Program-made: the position numbers and the translations under genes
The notes under the pieces: generated by a model
Seen by the model: the letters and a program-made list of their open reading frames with translations, nothing else
Told to the model about the DNA's origin: nothing
Database searches by the model: none
Shown: positions 16,553-25,744 of the stretch, in pieces
Numbering within the stretch: position 1 is the first letter of the stretch
Layout: each line of letters starts with the position of its first letter
Assembly (NCBI RefSeq): GCF_036625195.1
Contig: NZ_JAZKUG010000001.1
Span: 3,968,001 to 4,032,000, forward strand
Origin: Accumulibacter sp.
GTDB taxonomy: Bacteria > Pseudomonadota > Gammaproteobacteria > Burkholderiales > Rhodocyclaceae
Reading direction: 5' to 3'
DNA: 64,000 bases

Positions 16553-18121
16553 TCAGCGCACCAGATCGAAGTTGTAGTCGGTGGTACCCATGCCCATGGT
16601 TTCCTGGTCGAGTCGCTCGAGCACCGCATTGACCAGCGTGGTGACCACCTGCATCGCTCCCTCGTAGCCGATCGTCGTCTGGCGATGCAGATGATGACGA
16701 TCGAACAGCGGGAAGCCGATGCGAATCAACGGCACCTCGAACTCCTTGCCCTTGTGCAGCGTGTCGCGCTGGATGAACTTGCCGTAGCTGTTGCCGATCA
16801 GGAAATCCGGCTTGTCGGTGAAGCAGAGCGAGCGCAGGTGCCACAGGTCGAGGCCGGTCCAGGCCTTGGCGTTGACCCCGAACGGGCTCTCCGAGAGCAT
16901 TTTCTCCATCGTCTTCAGCCAGCGCTTGCTGCCGTTGTGGCTGAGCACGTGCGTCGGTTCGGCACCGCATTCGAAGAGGATCTTGACCATCCCCATGACG
17001 AAGTCGGGGTCTCCGTAGAGGGCAAATTTCTTGCCGTGCAACCAGGCGTGCGAATCGGACATCAGGTCGACCAGGCGGCCGCGTTCCTTCGCCAGCGATT
17101 CCGGGATCGGCTTGCCGGTGAGTTCGGAAACCTGCATCAGAAAGTCGTCGGTCCAATCCACACCCATCGGGATGTTGAGCTTGGGCACCTCATGGTTCCA
17201 CGTGTTCTCGACCAACTTCTTCGTCTTGTCGAGCTGGAATGGCTGCAGCAGGATGGTGCTGATGGCGTTCGGCGCGTCCTTGATCTCGTCCTGCGTCGTG
17301 CCGCCGGCGTACATCCGGAACTCACCGTCCGCCGGCGTGTCGAGCACCTCGCTCGGGTCCGAGAGCAGCGTTGCCTCGACGCCCATCTCGGCCATCATCC
17401 GCTTGATGACCCGGAAGTTGCCGAGATAGGTCTCGAAACCGGGAACGAAGTTGAGCTTGCCGTTCTCGCCTGGTGCCTTGTCGGCCATGTGGTTCAGCGT
17501 GAACGAGCGCATGATGCCTTCGAACATGTTGTCCCAGCCGGTGACGTGCGAGCCGACGAAAGAAGGCGTGTGCGCAAAGGGAACCGGAAAGTCGTCCGGC
17601 ACATGGCCATCCTTCTTGGCGTTGTTGATGAACGCGTTGAGGTCATCGCCGATCACTTCGGCCATGCAGGTGGTGGATACCGCGATCATTTCCGGCTTGT
17701 AGATGGCGCGGGCATTCTCGAGGCCATCGAACATGTTCTTCTGGCCGCCAAACACCGCAGCATCTTCGGTCATCGAATCCGAGACGCAGCAAATCGGCTC
17801 CTTGAAGTGGCGATTGAAATAGGTACGAAAGTACGAGACGCAACCCTGCGAGCCATGGACGTAGGGCAGCGTCTTCTCGAAACCCAGCGCACAGAGCACG
17901 GCGCCGAGCGGCTGGCAGGCCTTGTCCGGATCGACGGTCAGCGCCTCGCGTTTGAAGTTGAGCTCCTGGTATTCCGCGGTGGTGGTCCAGAGGAAGATCT
18001 CGTGCACCTTCTCCGGCGGATGGCGCTCTTCGAAGACATCCCGTTTGTTCTTCAACGACACCTGGTAGTCGGCTTCGCCGAAAAGCGGGTAGCAGGGCTT
18101 GATATCGTCTACAGCTTGCAT
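16553..18121 (-). CDS. nifK: Nitrogenase MoFe protein beta chain
   Basis: The protein has 522 residues. I chose the ATG at 18121 (MQAVDDIKPCYPLF) because AAAGGAG lies six bases upstream; two earlier in-frame ATGs are too close to or before that site. The P-cluster cysteines are visible in GAVLCALGF, SQGCVSYF and STTCMAEVIGDD, and the conserved Ser region in HTPSFVGSHVTGWDNMFEG. The sequence is collinear with Azotobacter NifK to the final DYNFDLVR. It forms the alpha2-beta2 MoFe protein with NifD, passing electrons from NifH through the P-cluster. It starts 63 bases after nifD. Confidence 0.98.
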   Translation of the reverse strand: MQAVDDIKPCYPLFGEADYQVSLKNKRDVFEERHPPEKVHEIFLWTTTAEYQELNFKREALTVDPDKACQPLGAVLCALGFEKTLPYVHGSQGCVSYFRTYFNRHFKEPICCVSDSMTEDAAVFGGQKNMFDGLENARAIYKPEMIAVSTTCMAEVIGDDLNAFINNAKKDGHVPDDFPVPFAHTPSFVGSHVTGWDNMFEGIMRSFTLNHMADKAPGENGKLNFVPGFETYLGNFRVIKRMMAEMGVEATLLSDPSEVLDTPADGEFRMYAGGTTQDEIKDAPNAISTILLQPFQLDKTKKLVENTWNHEVPKLNIPMGVDWTDDFLMQVSELTGKPIPESLAKERGRLVDLMSDSHAWLHGKKFALYGDPDFVMGMVKILFECGAEPTHVLSHNGSKRWLKTMEKMLSESPFGVNAKAWTGLDLWHLRSLCFTDKPDFLIGNSYGKFIQRDTLHKGKEFEVPLIRIGFPLFDRHHLHRQTTIGYEGAMQVVTTLVNAVLERLDQETMGMGTTDYNFDLVR

Positions 18122-18184
18122 CTTCATCTCCTTTGGCCGCGCCACCCATGTGTGGACGCGGACACAAGTTGCGGGAAACTTCTC

Positions 18185-19687
18185 TCAGGCGACCTTCTTC
18201 AACTCGCCTTCTGCATCCGGTGCGGTCGAATCGCCCGACTCCGGCTGCTTCTTCCATGGCGGCGTCTGCTTGCTCCAGCACGGGTTGGAAATCGCCATGT
18301 CCATGTCGCGGGCGAAGATGGCAAAGCCGTCGTAGCCGTGGTACGGACCCGAGTAGTCCCAGGAGTGCATCTGGCGCAGCGGGATGCCCATCTTCTGGAA
18401 GACGTATTTCTCCTTGATGCCGGAACCGACGAGGTCGGGCTTCATCCGCTTGATGAACTCTTCCAGCTCGAAGCCCGTGGCGTCGTCGTAGAGCAGCGTG
18501 GCGTTGCCCATTTCCTTGATCGTGCGGTCGTAGTCGTCGTTGTGCGCGAACTCGTAGCCGGTGCCGATGACCTGCATGCCGAGATCCTCGTAGGCGCCGA
18601 TGACGTGCCGCGGTCGCAGGCCGCCGACATAGAGCATCACCGTCTTGCCCTGCAGGCGCGGCCTGTACTTGGCGATCACCGCCTCCATCATCGGCTGGTA
18701 CCTGGCGATGACGCGCTCGGCGCCTTCCTTGATGTGCTCATCGAAGTGGGCGGCAATGGCGCGCAGCGACTCGGCGATCTTGGTCGGCCCGAAGAAGTTG
18801 TATTCCAGCCAGGGAATGCCGTACTTCTCCTCCATGTGGCGGCTGATGTAATTCATCGAGCGGTAGCAGTGCAGGAGGTTGAGCTTGACCTTGGGCGTCT
18901 TCTCGATCTCGGCCAACGTACCGTCGCCAGCCCACTGCGAGACCACCCGCAGACCCATCTCCTCGATCAGGATGCGCGACGCCCAGGCATCGCCGCCGAT
19001 GTTGTAGTCGCCAATGATGGAAACATCGTAGGGGGTTGCTGCGAAGGGCTGGCCGTCGCGCTTGTCGAGGACCCAGTCGCGGATCGAGTCGTTGGCGATG
19101 TGGTGCCCGAGCGACTGCGAGACGCCGCGAAAGCCTTCACAGCGCACCGGAACGACCGGCTTGTCCATTTCCTTGGCGGCTTTCTTCGACACCGCCTCGA
19201 TGTCGTCGCCGATCAGCCCGATCGGGCACTCGGACTGCACCGAAATGCCCTTGTGCAGCGGAAACAGCGTTTCGATCTCGCCGATCAGCTTGGCCAGCTT
19301 CTTGTCGCCGCCGAAGACGATGTCCTTCTCCTGGAAGTCGGAGGTGAAGTTCATGGTGCCGAAGGTGTCGACACCGGTGGTACCGACGTAGTAGTTGCGG
19401 CGGCCGGCACGCGAATACTGGCCGCAGCCGATGGGGCCGTGCGAGACGTGGATCATGTCCTTGATCGGACCCCAGACCACGCCCTTGGAACCGGCGTAGG
19501 CGCAGCCGCGAACGGTCATCACACCGGGCAGCGACTTGCGGTTGGAAGTGATGCATTTCTTCGCTTGTTCGATCGACTGGTCGTTGACCGCGAGGTGCTT
19601 GGCGCGGTCCTTCCTGGCCTTGTCGGGATAGACCTCGAGCACCTCCTGAATCAGGGCCTCGGTTTCTTGACGTGTCAATTCAGACAT
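18185..19687 (-). CDS. nifD: Nitrogenase MoFe protein alpha chain
   Basis: The protein has 500 residues. The ATG at 19687 (MSELTRQETEALIQEV) follows AAAGGAGAAACAGG; an upstream in-frame ATG has no ribosome site. FeMo-cofactor ligands are recognisable: Cys in NLLHCYRSMNYISRH and His in MHSWDYSGPYHGYDGF. P-cluster Cys occur in RGCAYAGSKG, HGPIGCGQYSR and SECPIGLIGDD. GGLRPRHVIGAYEDLG is the cofactor-shielding segment. It is the catalytic N2-reducing subunit of molybdenum nitrogenase, with no sign of vanadium or iron-only type features. It lies 82 bases after nifH in the same operon. Confidence 0.98.
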   Translation of the reverse strand: MSELTRQETEALIQEVLEVYPDKARKDRAKHLAVNDQSIEQAKKCITSNRKSLPGVMTVRGCAYAGSKGVVWGPIKDMIHVSHGPIGCGQYSRAGRRNYYVGTTGVDTFGTMNFTSDFQEKDIVFGGDKKLAKLIGEIETLFPLHKGISVQSECPIGLIGDDIEAVSKKAAKEMDKPVVPVRCEGFRGVSQSLGHHIANDSIRDWVLDKRDGQPFAATPYDVSIIGDYNIGGDAWASRILIEEMGLRVVSQWAGDGTLAEIEKTPKVKLNLLHCYRSMNYISRHMEEKYGIPWLEYNFFGPTKIAESLRAIAAHFDEHIKEGAERVIARYQPMMEAVIAKYRPRLQGKTVMLYVGGLRPRHVIGAYEDLGMQVIGTGYEFAHNDDYDRTIKEMGNATLLYDDATGFELEEFIKRMKPDLVGSGIKEKYVFQKMGIPLRQMHSWDYSGPYHGYDGFAIFARDMDMAISNPCWSKQTPPWKKQPESGDSTAPDAEGELKKVA

Positions 19688-19769
19688 CCTGTTTCTCCTT
19701 TTTTGGCTGCCGCCACTCATCGGTGTGCGGCAGCCACGGGTTGCGACGGTCGTGCGCCGTGTGGACGGA

Positions 19770-20678
19770 TCAGGCAGCGGCGAGCGCTCCGGCCTGCTCG
19801 GCCGCGAGCTGGGCTGCGGTCTTGCCGATGATCGACTCGTCGTCCTCCTGCAGGATGCCGAACTCCATCAGCAGCTCCTCGAGTTCGTCCATGGTCACCG
19901 GTGTCGGAATGACGAAGTTCTTGTTGGCGACGATCTTCTTCGCCAGCGTCCGGTACTCGTCGGCCTGCGCCGCCGTCGGGTCGTACTCGATCACCGTCAT
20001 GCGGCGGATCTCGGCGTGCTGGACGATGTTGTGACGGGGGATGAAGTGGATCATCTGGGTACCCAGCTTGGCCGCCAGCGCCATGATCAGCTCGTCCTCG
20101 CGGTCGGTGTTGCGACTGTTGCAGATCAGGCCGGCGAGGCGCACGCCGCCGGAGTTGGCGTATTTCACGATGCCCTTGGCGATGTTGTTGGCGGCGTACA
20201 TGGCCATCATCTCGCCCGAGCAGACGATGTAGATTTCCTGCGCCTTGTTCTCGCGGATCGGCATCGCGAAGCCACCGCAGACGACGTCACCGAGCACGTC
20301 GTAGAAGACGAATTCGAGGTCCTCGTCGTAGGCGCCCTCCTCCTCGAGGAAATTGATCGCCGTGATCACGCCGCGACCGGCACAGCCGACGCCCGGTTCC
20401 GGACCACCGGACTCGACGCACTTGATGCCGCCGTAACCGACCGACATCACATCCTCGAGTTCGAGGTCCTCGACCGAACCGGCCTCGGCAGCAAGGCCCA
20501 TGACCGAGTTCTGCGACTTGCTGTGCAGGATCAGTCGCGTCGAATCGGCCTTCGGGTCGCAACCGACGATCATCACCTTCTTGCCGATCTCCGCCAGCGC
20601 GGCGACGAGGTTCTGGGTCGTGGTGGACTTGCCGATACCGCCCTTGCCATAGATGGCGGCCTGACGAAGTTTTCCCAT
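19770..20678 (-). CDS. nifH: Nitrogenase iron protein (dinitrogenase reductase)
   Basis: The protein has 302 residues, starting at 20678 with AAGGAG eight bases upstream. The P-loop GKGGIGKST is at 10-18, the 4Fe-4S ligands are Cys99 (GCAGRGVI) and Cys134 (DVVCGGFAM), and Arg102 is the known ADP-ribosylation site in organisms with DraT. The C-terminus is Ala-rich. It transfers electrons to NifDK with ATP hydrolysis. It is the first gene of nifHDKT-fdx-nifY-orf, behind a sigma-54 promoter and NifA site. Its first 224 bases and promoter recur in damaged form at 42260 onward. Confidence 0.99.
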   Translation of the reverse strand: MGKLRQAAIYGKGGIGKSTTTQNLVAALAEIGKKVMIVGCDPKADSTRLILHSKSQNSVMGLAAEAGSVEDLELEDVMSVGYGGIKCVESGGPEPGVGCAGRGVITAINFLEEEGAYDEDLEFVFYDVLGDVVCGGFAMPIRENKAQEIYIVCSGEMMAMYAANNIAKGIVKYANSGGVRLAGLICNSRNTDREDELIMALAAKLGTQMIHFIPRHNIVQHAEIRRMTVIEYDPTAAQADEYRTLAKKIVANKNFVIPTPVTMDELEELLMEFGILQEDDESIIGKTAAQLAAEQAGALAAA

Positions 20679-20756
20679 GATGCAATCTCCTTGTTGAAGT
20701 CCTGCGTTGAAATCATCTGAAGCAGGGAAGAATCCCGCGCTCCTGAGCACTCTTGT

Positions 20757-20771
20757 GCACAGAGCGTGCCA
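20757..20771 (-). promoter_or_regulatory. Sigma-54 promoter of nifH
   Basis: On the minus strand TGGCACGCTCTGTGC fits TGGCACG-N4-TTGC with one mismatch and the required ten bases between GG and GC. Predicted transcription start is near 20745, about 67 bases before nifH. A TGT-N10-ACA site lies about 130 bases upstream, the usual arrangement for NifA activation. Confidence 0.85.
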
Positions 20772-20869
20772 GTTCCCGCCGTGGCCGCTGAAACCCTGAC
20801 GTGGCAAGGCTTGCAGCGATTCCGGAGAAGACCGGGAAAGCGTTGATGTCGGACATTCCCGTGAGCCTT

Positions 20870-20885
20870 TGTCGCGCTCCCGACA
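20870..20885. promoter_or_regulatory. NifA upstream activating sequence
   Basis: TGTCGCGCTCCCGACA is a perfect TGT-N10-ACA with a TGTCG/CGACA dyad. It lies between nifH and the divergent SIR2-like gene stub and could loop to either promoter. The same site recurs in the second copy of this region at 53836-53851. Confidence 0.85.
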
Positions 20886-21038
20886 AGGATGGCGACGTCT
20901 TCTGGCGAGGGTGACGGTCATCACCCGAGTGATCCGGAGGATTCCGGCAGTCACAACCGCTGCCCGCAGGGTCCAGCTTGCTGGCAGCTCCGGCGCGTTT
21001 CTCGCATGGCAAGGCCGCATTCACGCGGAGAACACGCC

Positions 21039-21111
21039 ATGCCGACAACCCCCTCCAGCGCCCTCCTCGCCTCCTGGCGATCCGGCCTCCCCGGCGGCAG
21101 CATCGTCCCCT
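21039..21111 (+). pseudogene. 5' stub of the SIR2-like gene (copy A)
   Basis: It starts MPTTPSSALLASWRSGLPGG SIVP like the intact gene at 54046, with the same GGAGAACACGCC leader, then departs from it after codon 24 (21111). The following sequence is unrelated. The sigma-54 -12 box upstream is also worn (TCGC instead of TTGC). It is a truncated copy left at the left border of the BREX island. Confidence 0.85.
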
Positions 21112-21413
21112 GGCGGTCGGTCGAGCCGGTCGCCGGCAAGCTAGAGGCGGGAACGAGCTGTCCTCGATGACACCATTCGCGCTCAGCGCCAACAGGGGAC
21201 GTTATTCGGCGATAATCCATGAGTGTCGCGGGAATCAGCACGCATCGCACTGGCAGGGATTCGCCTTCGGCGTCGGCTTTCGGTGAGTACCCACCCGATT
21301 CTCTTGGATGGATGATGAAGTCGACAGCGAAGGAAGACTCCACAACGACGACCAGTGATTCACTGGATCAGCGATCCCGCCATGACCCGGCAAGACGCTC
21401 ACCCTAGAAGCTC
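21112..21413 (+). other. Left flank and presumed promoter region of the BREX operon
   Basis: There are 302 bases between the breakpoint in the SIR2-like stub and pglW, with no gene. The AT-richer part around 21196-21225 (GTTATTCGGCGATAATCC) contains a -10-like GATAAT, but no convincing -35 box. No terminal repeat or integrase site was recognised at the breakpoint. Confidence 0.35.
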
Positions 21414-24400
21414 ATGAAAGACCCGCGCTGGACAGCGATCTCGCAATCAAACTTTGCCTGGGAAAAGGCGGCGCTCGACTGGCTGCGTGATCGGCTCCCG
21501 GATCGCGATCCCTGGCACGCCTGGTCGAACTTTGAATTCATCGACGACGACGGCAAGGTCAACGAGGTGGATGCCCTGGTGCTCTCGCCCGTGGGCATCT
21601 TCCTGGTCGAGGTCAAGAGTCGCCCCGGCGTTCTGACCGGTGATGCGCATACCTGGACGTGGCGCACCGACGGGCGTGACTACGCCTACGACAACCCCTT
21701 GATTCTTGCGAACCGCAAGGCCAAACGACTGGCGACGCTGTTGCGTCGGCAATCGTCGGTGATCAAGGCCAGGTCCCGGGTGCCGTTCATCGAGCCCCTG
21801 ATCTTTCTCTCGGCGATCAACGCCGACACCTTCAGGCTGTCAGGCAACGGGCGCTCTGGAGCCTTTCTCAAGGGTCGCCCCGACACCCGCAACGACGACG
21901 GGATCATTGCCCGCCTCGAGGGCACCGGGAATTACCCACCCAGCGGACCACTGCTCGGTCACGAACTGGGGCGTGTGCTTTGCCGCGCCGTGGTCGAAGC
22001 CGGCGTGCGCCCATCCAACAAACACCGGCGCATCGCTGACTATCAGTTGGGCGCCCTCATTCAGGAGGGCGAGAATTATCAGGACTGGGTGGGCGAGCAC
22101 GTTTCGGCCGGTGTCCGCCGTCGCGTCCGGATTTATGGCTACGGCCTGGCGGCGACCGTGGACGCCCGGCAATCGCTGGTGCGCCAGGCGACGCGCGAGT
22201 TCCAGATTCTCGAAGGCGTCGATCATCCCGGCATCCTCAGGGTGCGCGATTTCAAGGAAAGCGAACTCGGCCCGGCGCTGCTTTTCGACTACAACCCGCA
22301 GGGCCGGCGACTCGATTTCCTGCTGCGCGAACAAGGCAATCAGCTCAACGCCGACCAGCGCCTGTCCATCCTTCGGCAACTGGCGGAAACGCTCAAGTAC
22401 ACCCACCAGAAGAAGCTGATACACCGGGCGCTATCACCACAGAGCATCCTCGTCCAGAACCAGGCTGGCGCCCCACTCCAGCTCGCGATCATGAACTGGC
22501 AGCTCGCCGCGCGCGGTGGGCAAGGGGCGGAGCAGTCGAACCTGACGGCTCCTGGCGCATCGGCGGGAACATTGGCACGTACCGTCGGAACCCGGCACGT
22601 TGAAGATTACCTGGAAGATCCGGCCAAGGTATTTCTCGCACCGGAAGCCCTCTGGGATGGGGCGCCAACTGGGCCCCACCTGGACGTCTTCTCGCTCGGC
22701 GCCATCGCCTGGCAGGTGTTCACCGGCGCGGCGCCGGCAACCGGCGCCTCCGAGCTGCAACAGAAACTGCGGGCCGGCAACGGATTGCGTATCTCCGACG
22801 TGCTGGATGGCGCCGGCCGGGCGCTGCAGGACCTGATCCAGTTCGCCACCTGCCCGGACGTCTCTGCCCGCCTCGGCTCGATGACGGATTTTCTTGAATA
22901 CCTCGAGCTTGTCGAGGACGAACTGACGGCACCTGCCGAGTTGGCCACGGTGGACCCTGCTTCGGCCAGGGCAGGCGACCGGATCGATGGCGGTTTCACC
23001 GTCGTCCGTCGCCTCGGCAAGGGCTCGTCATCCGATGTGCTGCTGGTCACTCGCAGCCGCAACGGCGAAGAGCTGGTCCTCAAGGTTGCCCTGGACGCCA
23101 GCCACAACAGGCGCCTGCTTGCCGAAGGGGAGGCCCTGCGCAAGCTGCGCCATGCCCATATCGTCGAGTGGCGCGAAACGCTGACCGTTGCCGGCCGCAC
23201 GGCGCTGCTGATGAGCAGTGCGGGCAAAGAAACGCTGGCGCATCTCCTGCGCAGCAACCGCCCGTCGCTGGATCTCGTCCGGCGTTTTGGCGACGAGCTG
23301 CTGCAGACGGTCGTCTTCCTGGAAAACGAAGGCGTCTATCACCGCGACATCAAGCCCGACAACATCGGCCTTTGCCCGACGTCGCACAGCGGTCGCCTGC
23401 AACTGATGCTGTTCGACTTCTCGCTGTCGAAAGCTTCCGTCGACAACATCCAGGCCGGCACGCGCCCCTACCTCGATCCCTTCCTCAGCCTGCGCAAGCC
23501 GCCACGCTGGGACATTTACGCCGAGCGCTTTGCCGCAGCCATGACGCTCTACGAGATGCTCACCGGCACACTGCCGATATGGGGCGACGGCGTCTCCGAC
23601 CCGGCCGTGATCGAGCCCGAAGTCACGCTCGATGTCACCCTCTTCGACCCCAACCTGCGGGAAGCCTCGGCCGCCTTCTTCGGCAAGGCCCTGCGTCGCG
23701 ACTTCCGCGAGCGTTTCGACAACGCGGAAGACATGCTGCGTGACTGGCGAAAGATTTTCGACCAGGCCGACACGCAAACCGCAGCCGACCCCTTCGCGCT
23801 CATCGCCCGTCGTGCGACGCGGGAAACGGCCATTGGCGAGCTCGGCTACGGTGTCGAAGCGCAGAACGTTCTCGACCGCATGGGGATCCACAGCGTTCGC
23901 GAACTGCTCGCCGTCGACCGCGTCCGTTTTCGTTACCTCAAGAGCGTTGGCGACAAGGTGCGCAAGGAGATTCGCGGCACCGCCAAGCGCCTCGCCCAGC
24001 TTCGTCCCGATCTCGTCGCCGGCGCGCCGACCGTTCTCGACACCGATGCCGGCACGGGTGGCATTCGCAGCCTCGACGAACTCGCCAACCACCTCTTCCC
24101 GAAGCGCGCCGCAGCCGACGAGCGCCCGGATGACGATGCACTCGCGATCTACCTGGGCCTGGAGACGGCCGAAACGGGCGCCGAGAATGAACGAAACGCG
24201 ACGCTCTGGCCCACCCTGGGGGACGCAGCGCAGGCAGCCGGAATTGCCCGGCCGGCCTTGACCCATGCGATCGTCGCCGCGCGTGGGCGCTGGATCAAGT
24301 CAACTGCCATCAGCGAAGTGCGCGAGGAACTGGCCATCACGCTCAGCGCCAGTGGCGGCGTCATGGCCGTCACCGAAGCAGCCAGCTCGCTGCTGGCCAG

Positions 24401-25655
24401 CCATGGCTCGATCGAGCAGGACGACACCAATCGCCTGCGGCTCGCTGCCGCCGTGCTGCGCGCCGCCAGCGAAACCGAGGCCGACCTGGCACAACCGCGC
24501 TACCAGGTATTCCCCGGCGCCGCCAAGGGCGCCGTACCGCTGCTCGCGGCGAGTGTCGACCATGCCGACTACGCGCTTCGACTCGGCGCCGCCGCCGACA
24601 GCGTCATCGTCGCCGATGAAGAAACATCGGCTGGTGAAAGCCTGCCGACACCGCGGCAGGTGATTGAAAGGCTCGAAGCGGTGGATCGCCCGCACACCGT
24701 TGCCACCCTGTCCACGCAGCGGATGGTGAAGCTTGCGGCAGGTTGCAGCCAGCGCGCGGCAGTTTCCAGTCGTCTGGAACTCTATCCCCTGGCGATGCCG
24801 GCCCAGCGCGCCATCCGGATTGCCATGGGCTCGCTGATCGGTCCGCGTGTCCTGACCGAGAGCCAGGTACGCGAACGCATCATGGGGCGCTACCCGGATG
24901 CGGAGCCCCTGCCCGGCCGACCGTCGCTGGACAGCCTGCTCGGCGCGGCAGGTTCCGATCTCGTCTGGCGCACCGACGGCGAGGACGGTCCCGGCTACTA
25001 CTCCGCGCACCGAGGCTTCGGCCCTTCGGCGGGAACGACCACCTTCCTGCACCGTGCCGACACGGTGGCCGACGACGAGCAAAGCGAAGAAGTCCTCGCC
25101 GCACGCCAGTTCGACGACCGGCTCAGGCACGCCATCAAATCGGGGGGCTTCCTGGTGTTGAGCGCCGCACCGCGGCTGGCGCGCCACGCCGAGGCGGCAC
25201 TGCGGCGCACCATCGCCGGCGCCGACTTCCTGCCGATCAGCCTCGACCGCATCGTGCTCGAATCACTCAAGGAAGAAGCACGGCAGCGCAAGGTCGACTG
25301 GAGCAAGGTCCTCGAAGCCGACATCGGCGGACCGGGATCGCGCGACTGGAGCAACCTCATCCGCCTTGCCTCGTTCGCCAGGGCGCGCATGAAAGAAAAA
25401 CTCACCGCGCAGGGCAAATCGCTGCTGCTGCTCGATCCCGGCCTGCTGGCAAGGCTGGACCTGCTGGACCTGATCAGCGACCTGCAGAGCATGGCCGGCA
25501 GGGCCGACGGGATTTCGTCGGTCTGGCTGCTGGCGCCAATGGCTGGCCAGGGCATGCCAACGCTGGATGGCGTAGCGATCCCGGTGATCACGCAGGCGCA
25601 GTGGGCAAGGATTCCAGACCGATGGCCAGGCCACTCTTCTCGTGCCACTGCCTGA
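21414..25655 (+). CDS. pglW: BREX type 2 serine/threonine kinase PglW with NERD domain
   Basis: The protein has 1413 residues. An N-terminal NERD nuclease-related domain (about 15-130, NEVDALVLSPVGIFLVEVKS) comes first. Next is a first kinase-like domain (about 220-490) that looks inactive, since the catalytic HRD is HRA (His337, IHRALSPQSIL). The second, complete-looking kinase domain (about 520-790) has a Gly loop LGKGSSSDVLLV, Lys557, His643-Arg-Asp (YHRDIKPDNIGL) and FDFSLSKA in place of DFG. A helix-hairpin-helix-like segment follows at about 805-865 (VLDRMGIHSVRELLAVDRVR) and then a long uncharacterised C-terminal part. This order is that of PglW, a defining protein of BREX-2/Pgl phage defence. 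It is the first gene of the operon and probably signals through phosphorylation; the substrate is unknown. Confidence 0.9.
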   Translation: MKDPRWTAISQSNFAWEKAALDWLRDRLPDRDPWHAWSNFEFIDDDGKVNEVDALVLSPVGIFLVEVKSRPGVLTGDAHTWTWRTDGRDYAYDNPLILANRKAKRLATLLRRQSSVIKARSRVPFIEPLIFLSAINADTFRLSGNGRSGAFLKGRPDTRNDDGIIARLEGTGNYPPSGPLLGHELGRVLCRAVVEAGVRPSNKHRRIADYQLGALIQEGENYQDWVGEHVSAGVRRRVRIYGYGLAATVDARQSLVRQATREFQILEGVDHPGILRVRDFKESELGPALLFDYNPQGRRLDFLLREQGNQLNADQRLSILRQLAETLKYTHQKKLIHRALSPQSILVQNQAGAPLQLAIMNWQLAARGGQGAEQSNLTAPGASAGTLARTVGTRHVEDYLEDPAKVFLAPEALWDGAPTGPHLDVFSLGAIAWQVFTGAAPATGASELQQKLRAGNGLRISDVLDGAGRALQDLIQFATCPDVSARLGSMTDFLEYLELVEDELTAPAELATVDPASARAGDRIDGGFTVVRRLGKGSSSDVLLVTRSRNGEELVLKVALDASHNRRLLAEGEALRKLRHAHIVEWRETLTVAGRTALLMSSAGKETLAHLLRSNRPSLDLVRRFGDELLQTVVFLENEGVYHRDIKPDNIGLCPTSHSGRLQLMLFDFSLSKASVDNIQAGTRPYLDPFLSLRKPPRWDIYAERFAAAMTLYEMLTGTLPIWGDGVSDPAVIEPEVTLDVTLFDPNLREASAAFFGKALRRDFRERFDNAEDMLRDWRKIFDQADTQTAADPFALIARRATRETAIGELGYGVEAQNVLDRMGIHSVRELLAVDRVRFRYLKSVGDKVRKEIRGTAKRLAQLRPDLVAGAPTVLDTDAGTGGIRSLDELANHLFPKRAAADERPDDDALAIYLGLETAETGAENERNATLWPTLGDAAQAAGIARPALTHAIVAARGRWIKSTAISEVREELAITLSASGGVMAVTEAASSLLASHGSIEQDDTNRLRLAAAVLRAASETEADLAQPRYQVFPGAAKGAVPLLAASVDHADYALRLGAAADSVIVADEETSAGESLPTPRQVIERLEAVDRPHTVATLSTQRMVKLAAGCSQRAAVSSRLELYPLAMPAQRAIRIAMGSLIGPRVLTESQVRERIMGRYPDAEPLPGRPSLDSLLGAAGSDLVWRTDGEDGPGYYSAHRGFGPSAGTTTFLHRADTVADDEQSEEVLAARQFDDRLRHAIKSGGFLVLSAAPRLARHAEAALRRTIAGADFLPISLDRIVLESLKEEARQRKVDWSKVLEADIGGPGSRDWSNLIRLASFARARMKEKLTAQGKSLLLLDPGLLARLDLLDLISDLQSMAGRADGISSVWLLAPMAGQGMPTLDGVAIPVITQAQWARIPDRWPGHSSRATA

Positions 25656-25744
25656 ATGACGAATCAACGACCCATCATCGAGCTTCCTGCTGCCGGGCAA
25701 GACCGGGAATTGCGGCAATCGCCGAAACATGAAGGAATCCCCTC

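Larger units (their letters stand above)
20455..21111. repeat. Copy A of the nifH / SIR2-like divergent promoter region
   Basis: This 657-base segment (nifH 5' end, promoter, UAS, start of the SIR2-like gene) recurs as a direct repeat in three pieces at 42260-42565, 47935-48046 and 53832-54118. The nifH part is about 98% identical (roughly five substitutions over 280 bases by eye); the SIR2-side part is more diverged and copy B has about 40 extra bases. The two copies flank the BREX operon. Confidence 0.9.

Noticed and set aside
16256..19831. A 1191-codon open frame on the plus strand across nifT, nifK and nifD
   Set aside because: It is antisense to clearly identified nif genes; GC-rich third positions keep the opposite strand open. 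No ribosome site or domain.
20790..20815. A plus-strand sigma-54-like TGGCAAGGCTTGCAG near the nif site
   Set aside because: Spacing between GG and GC is two bases too short.
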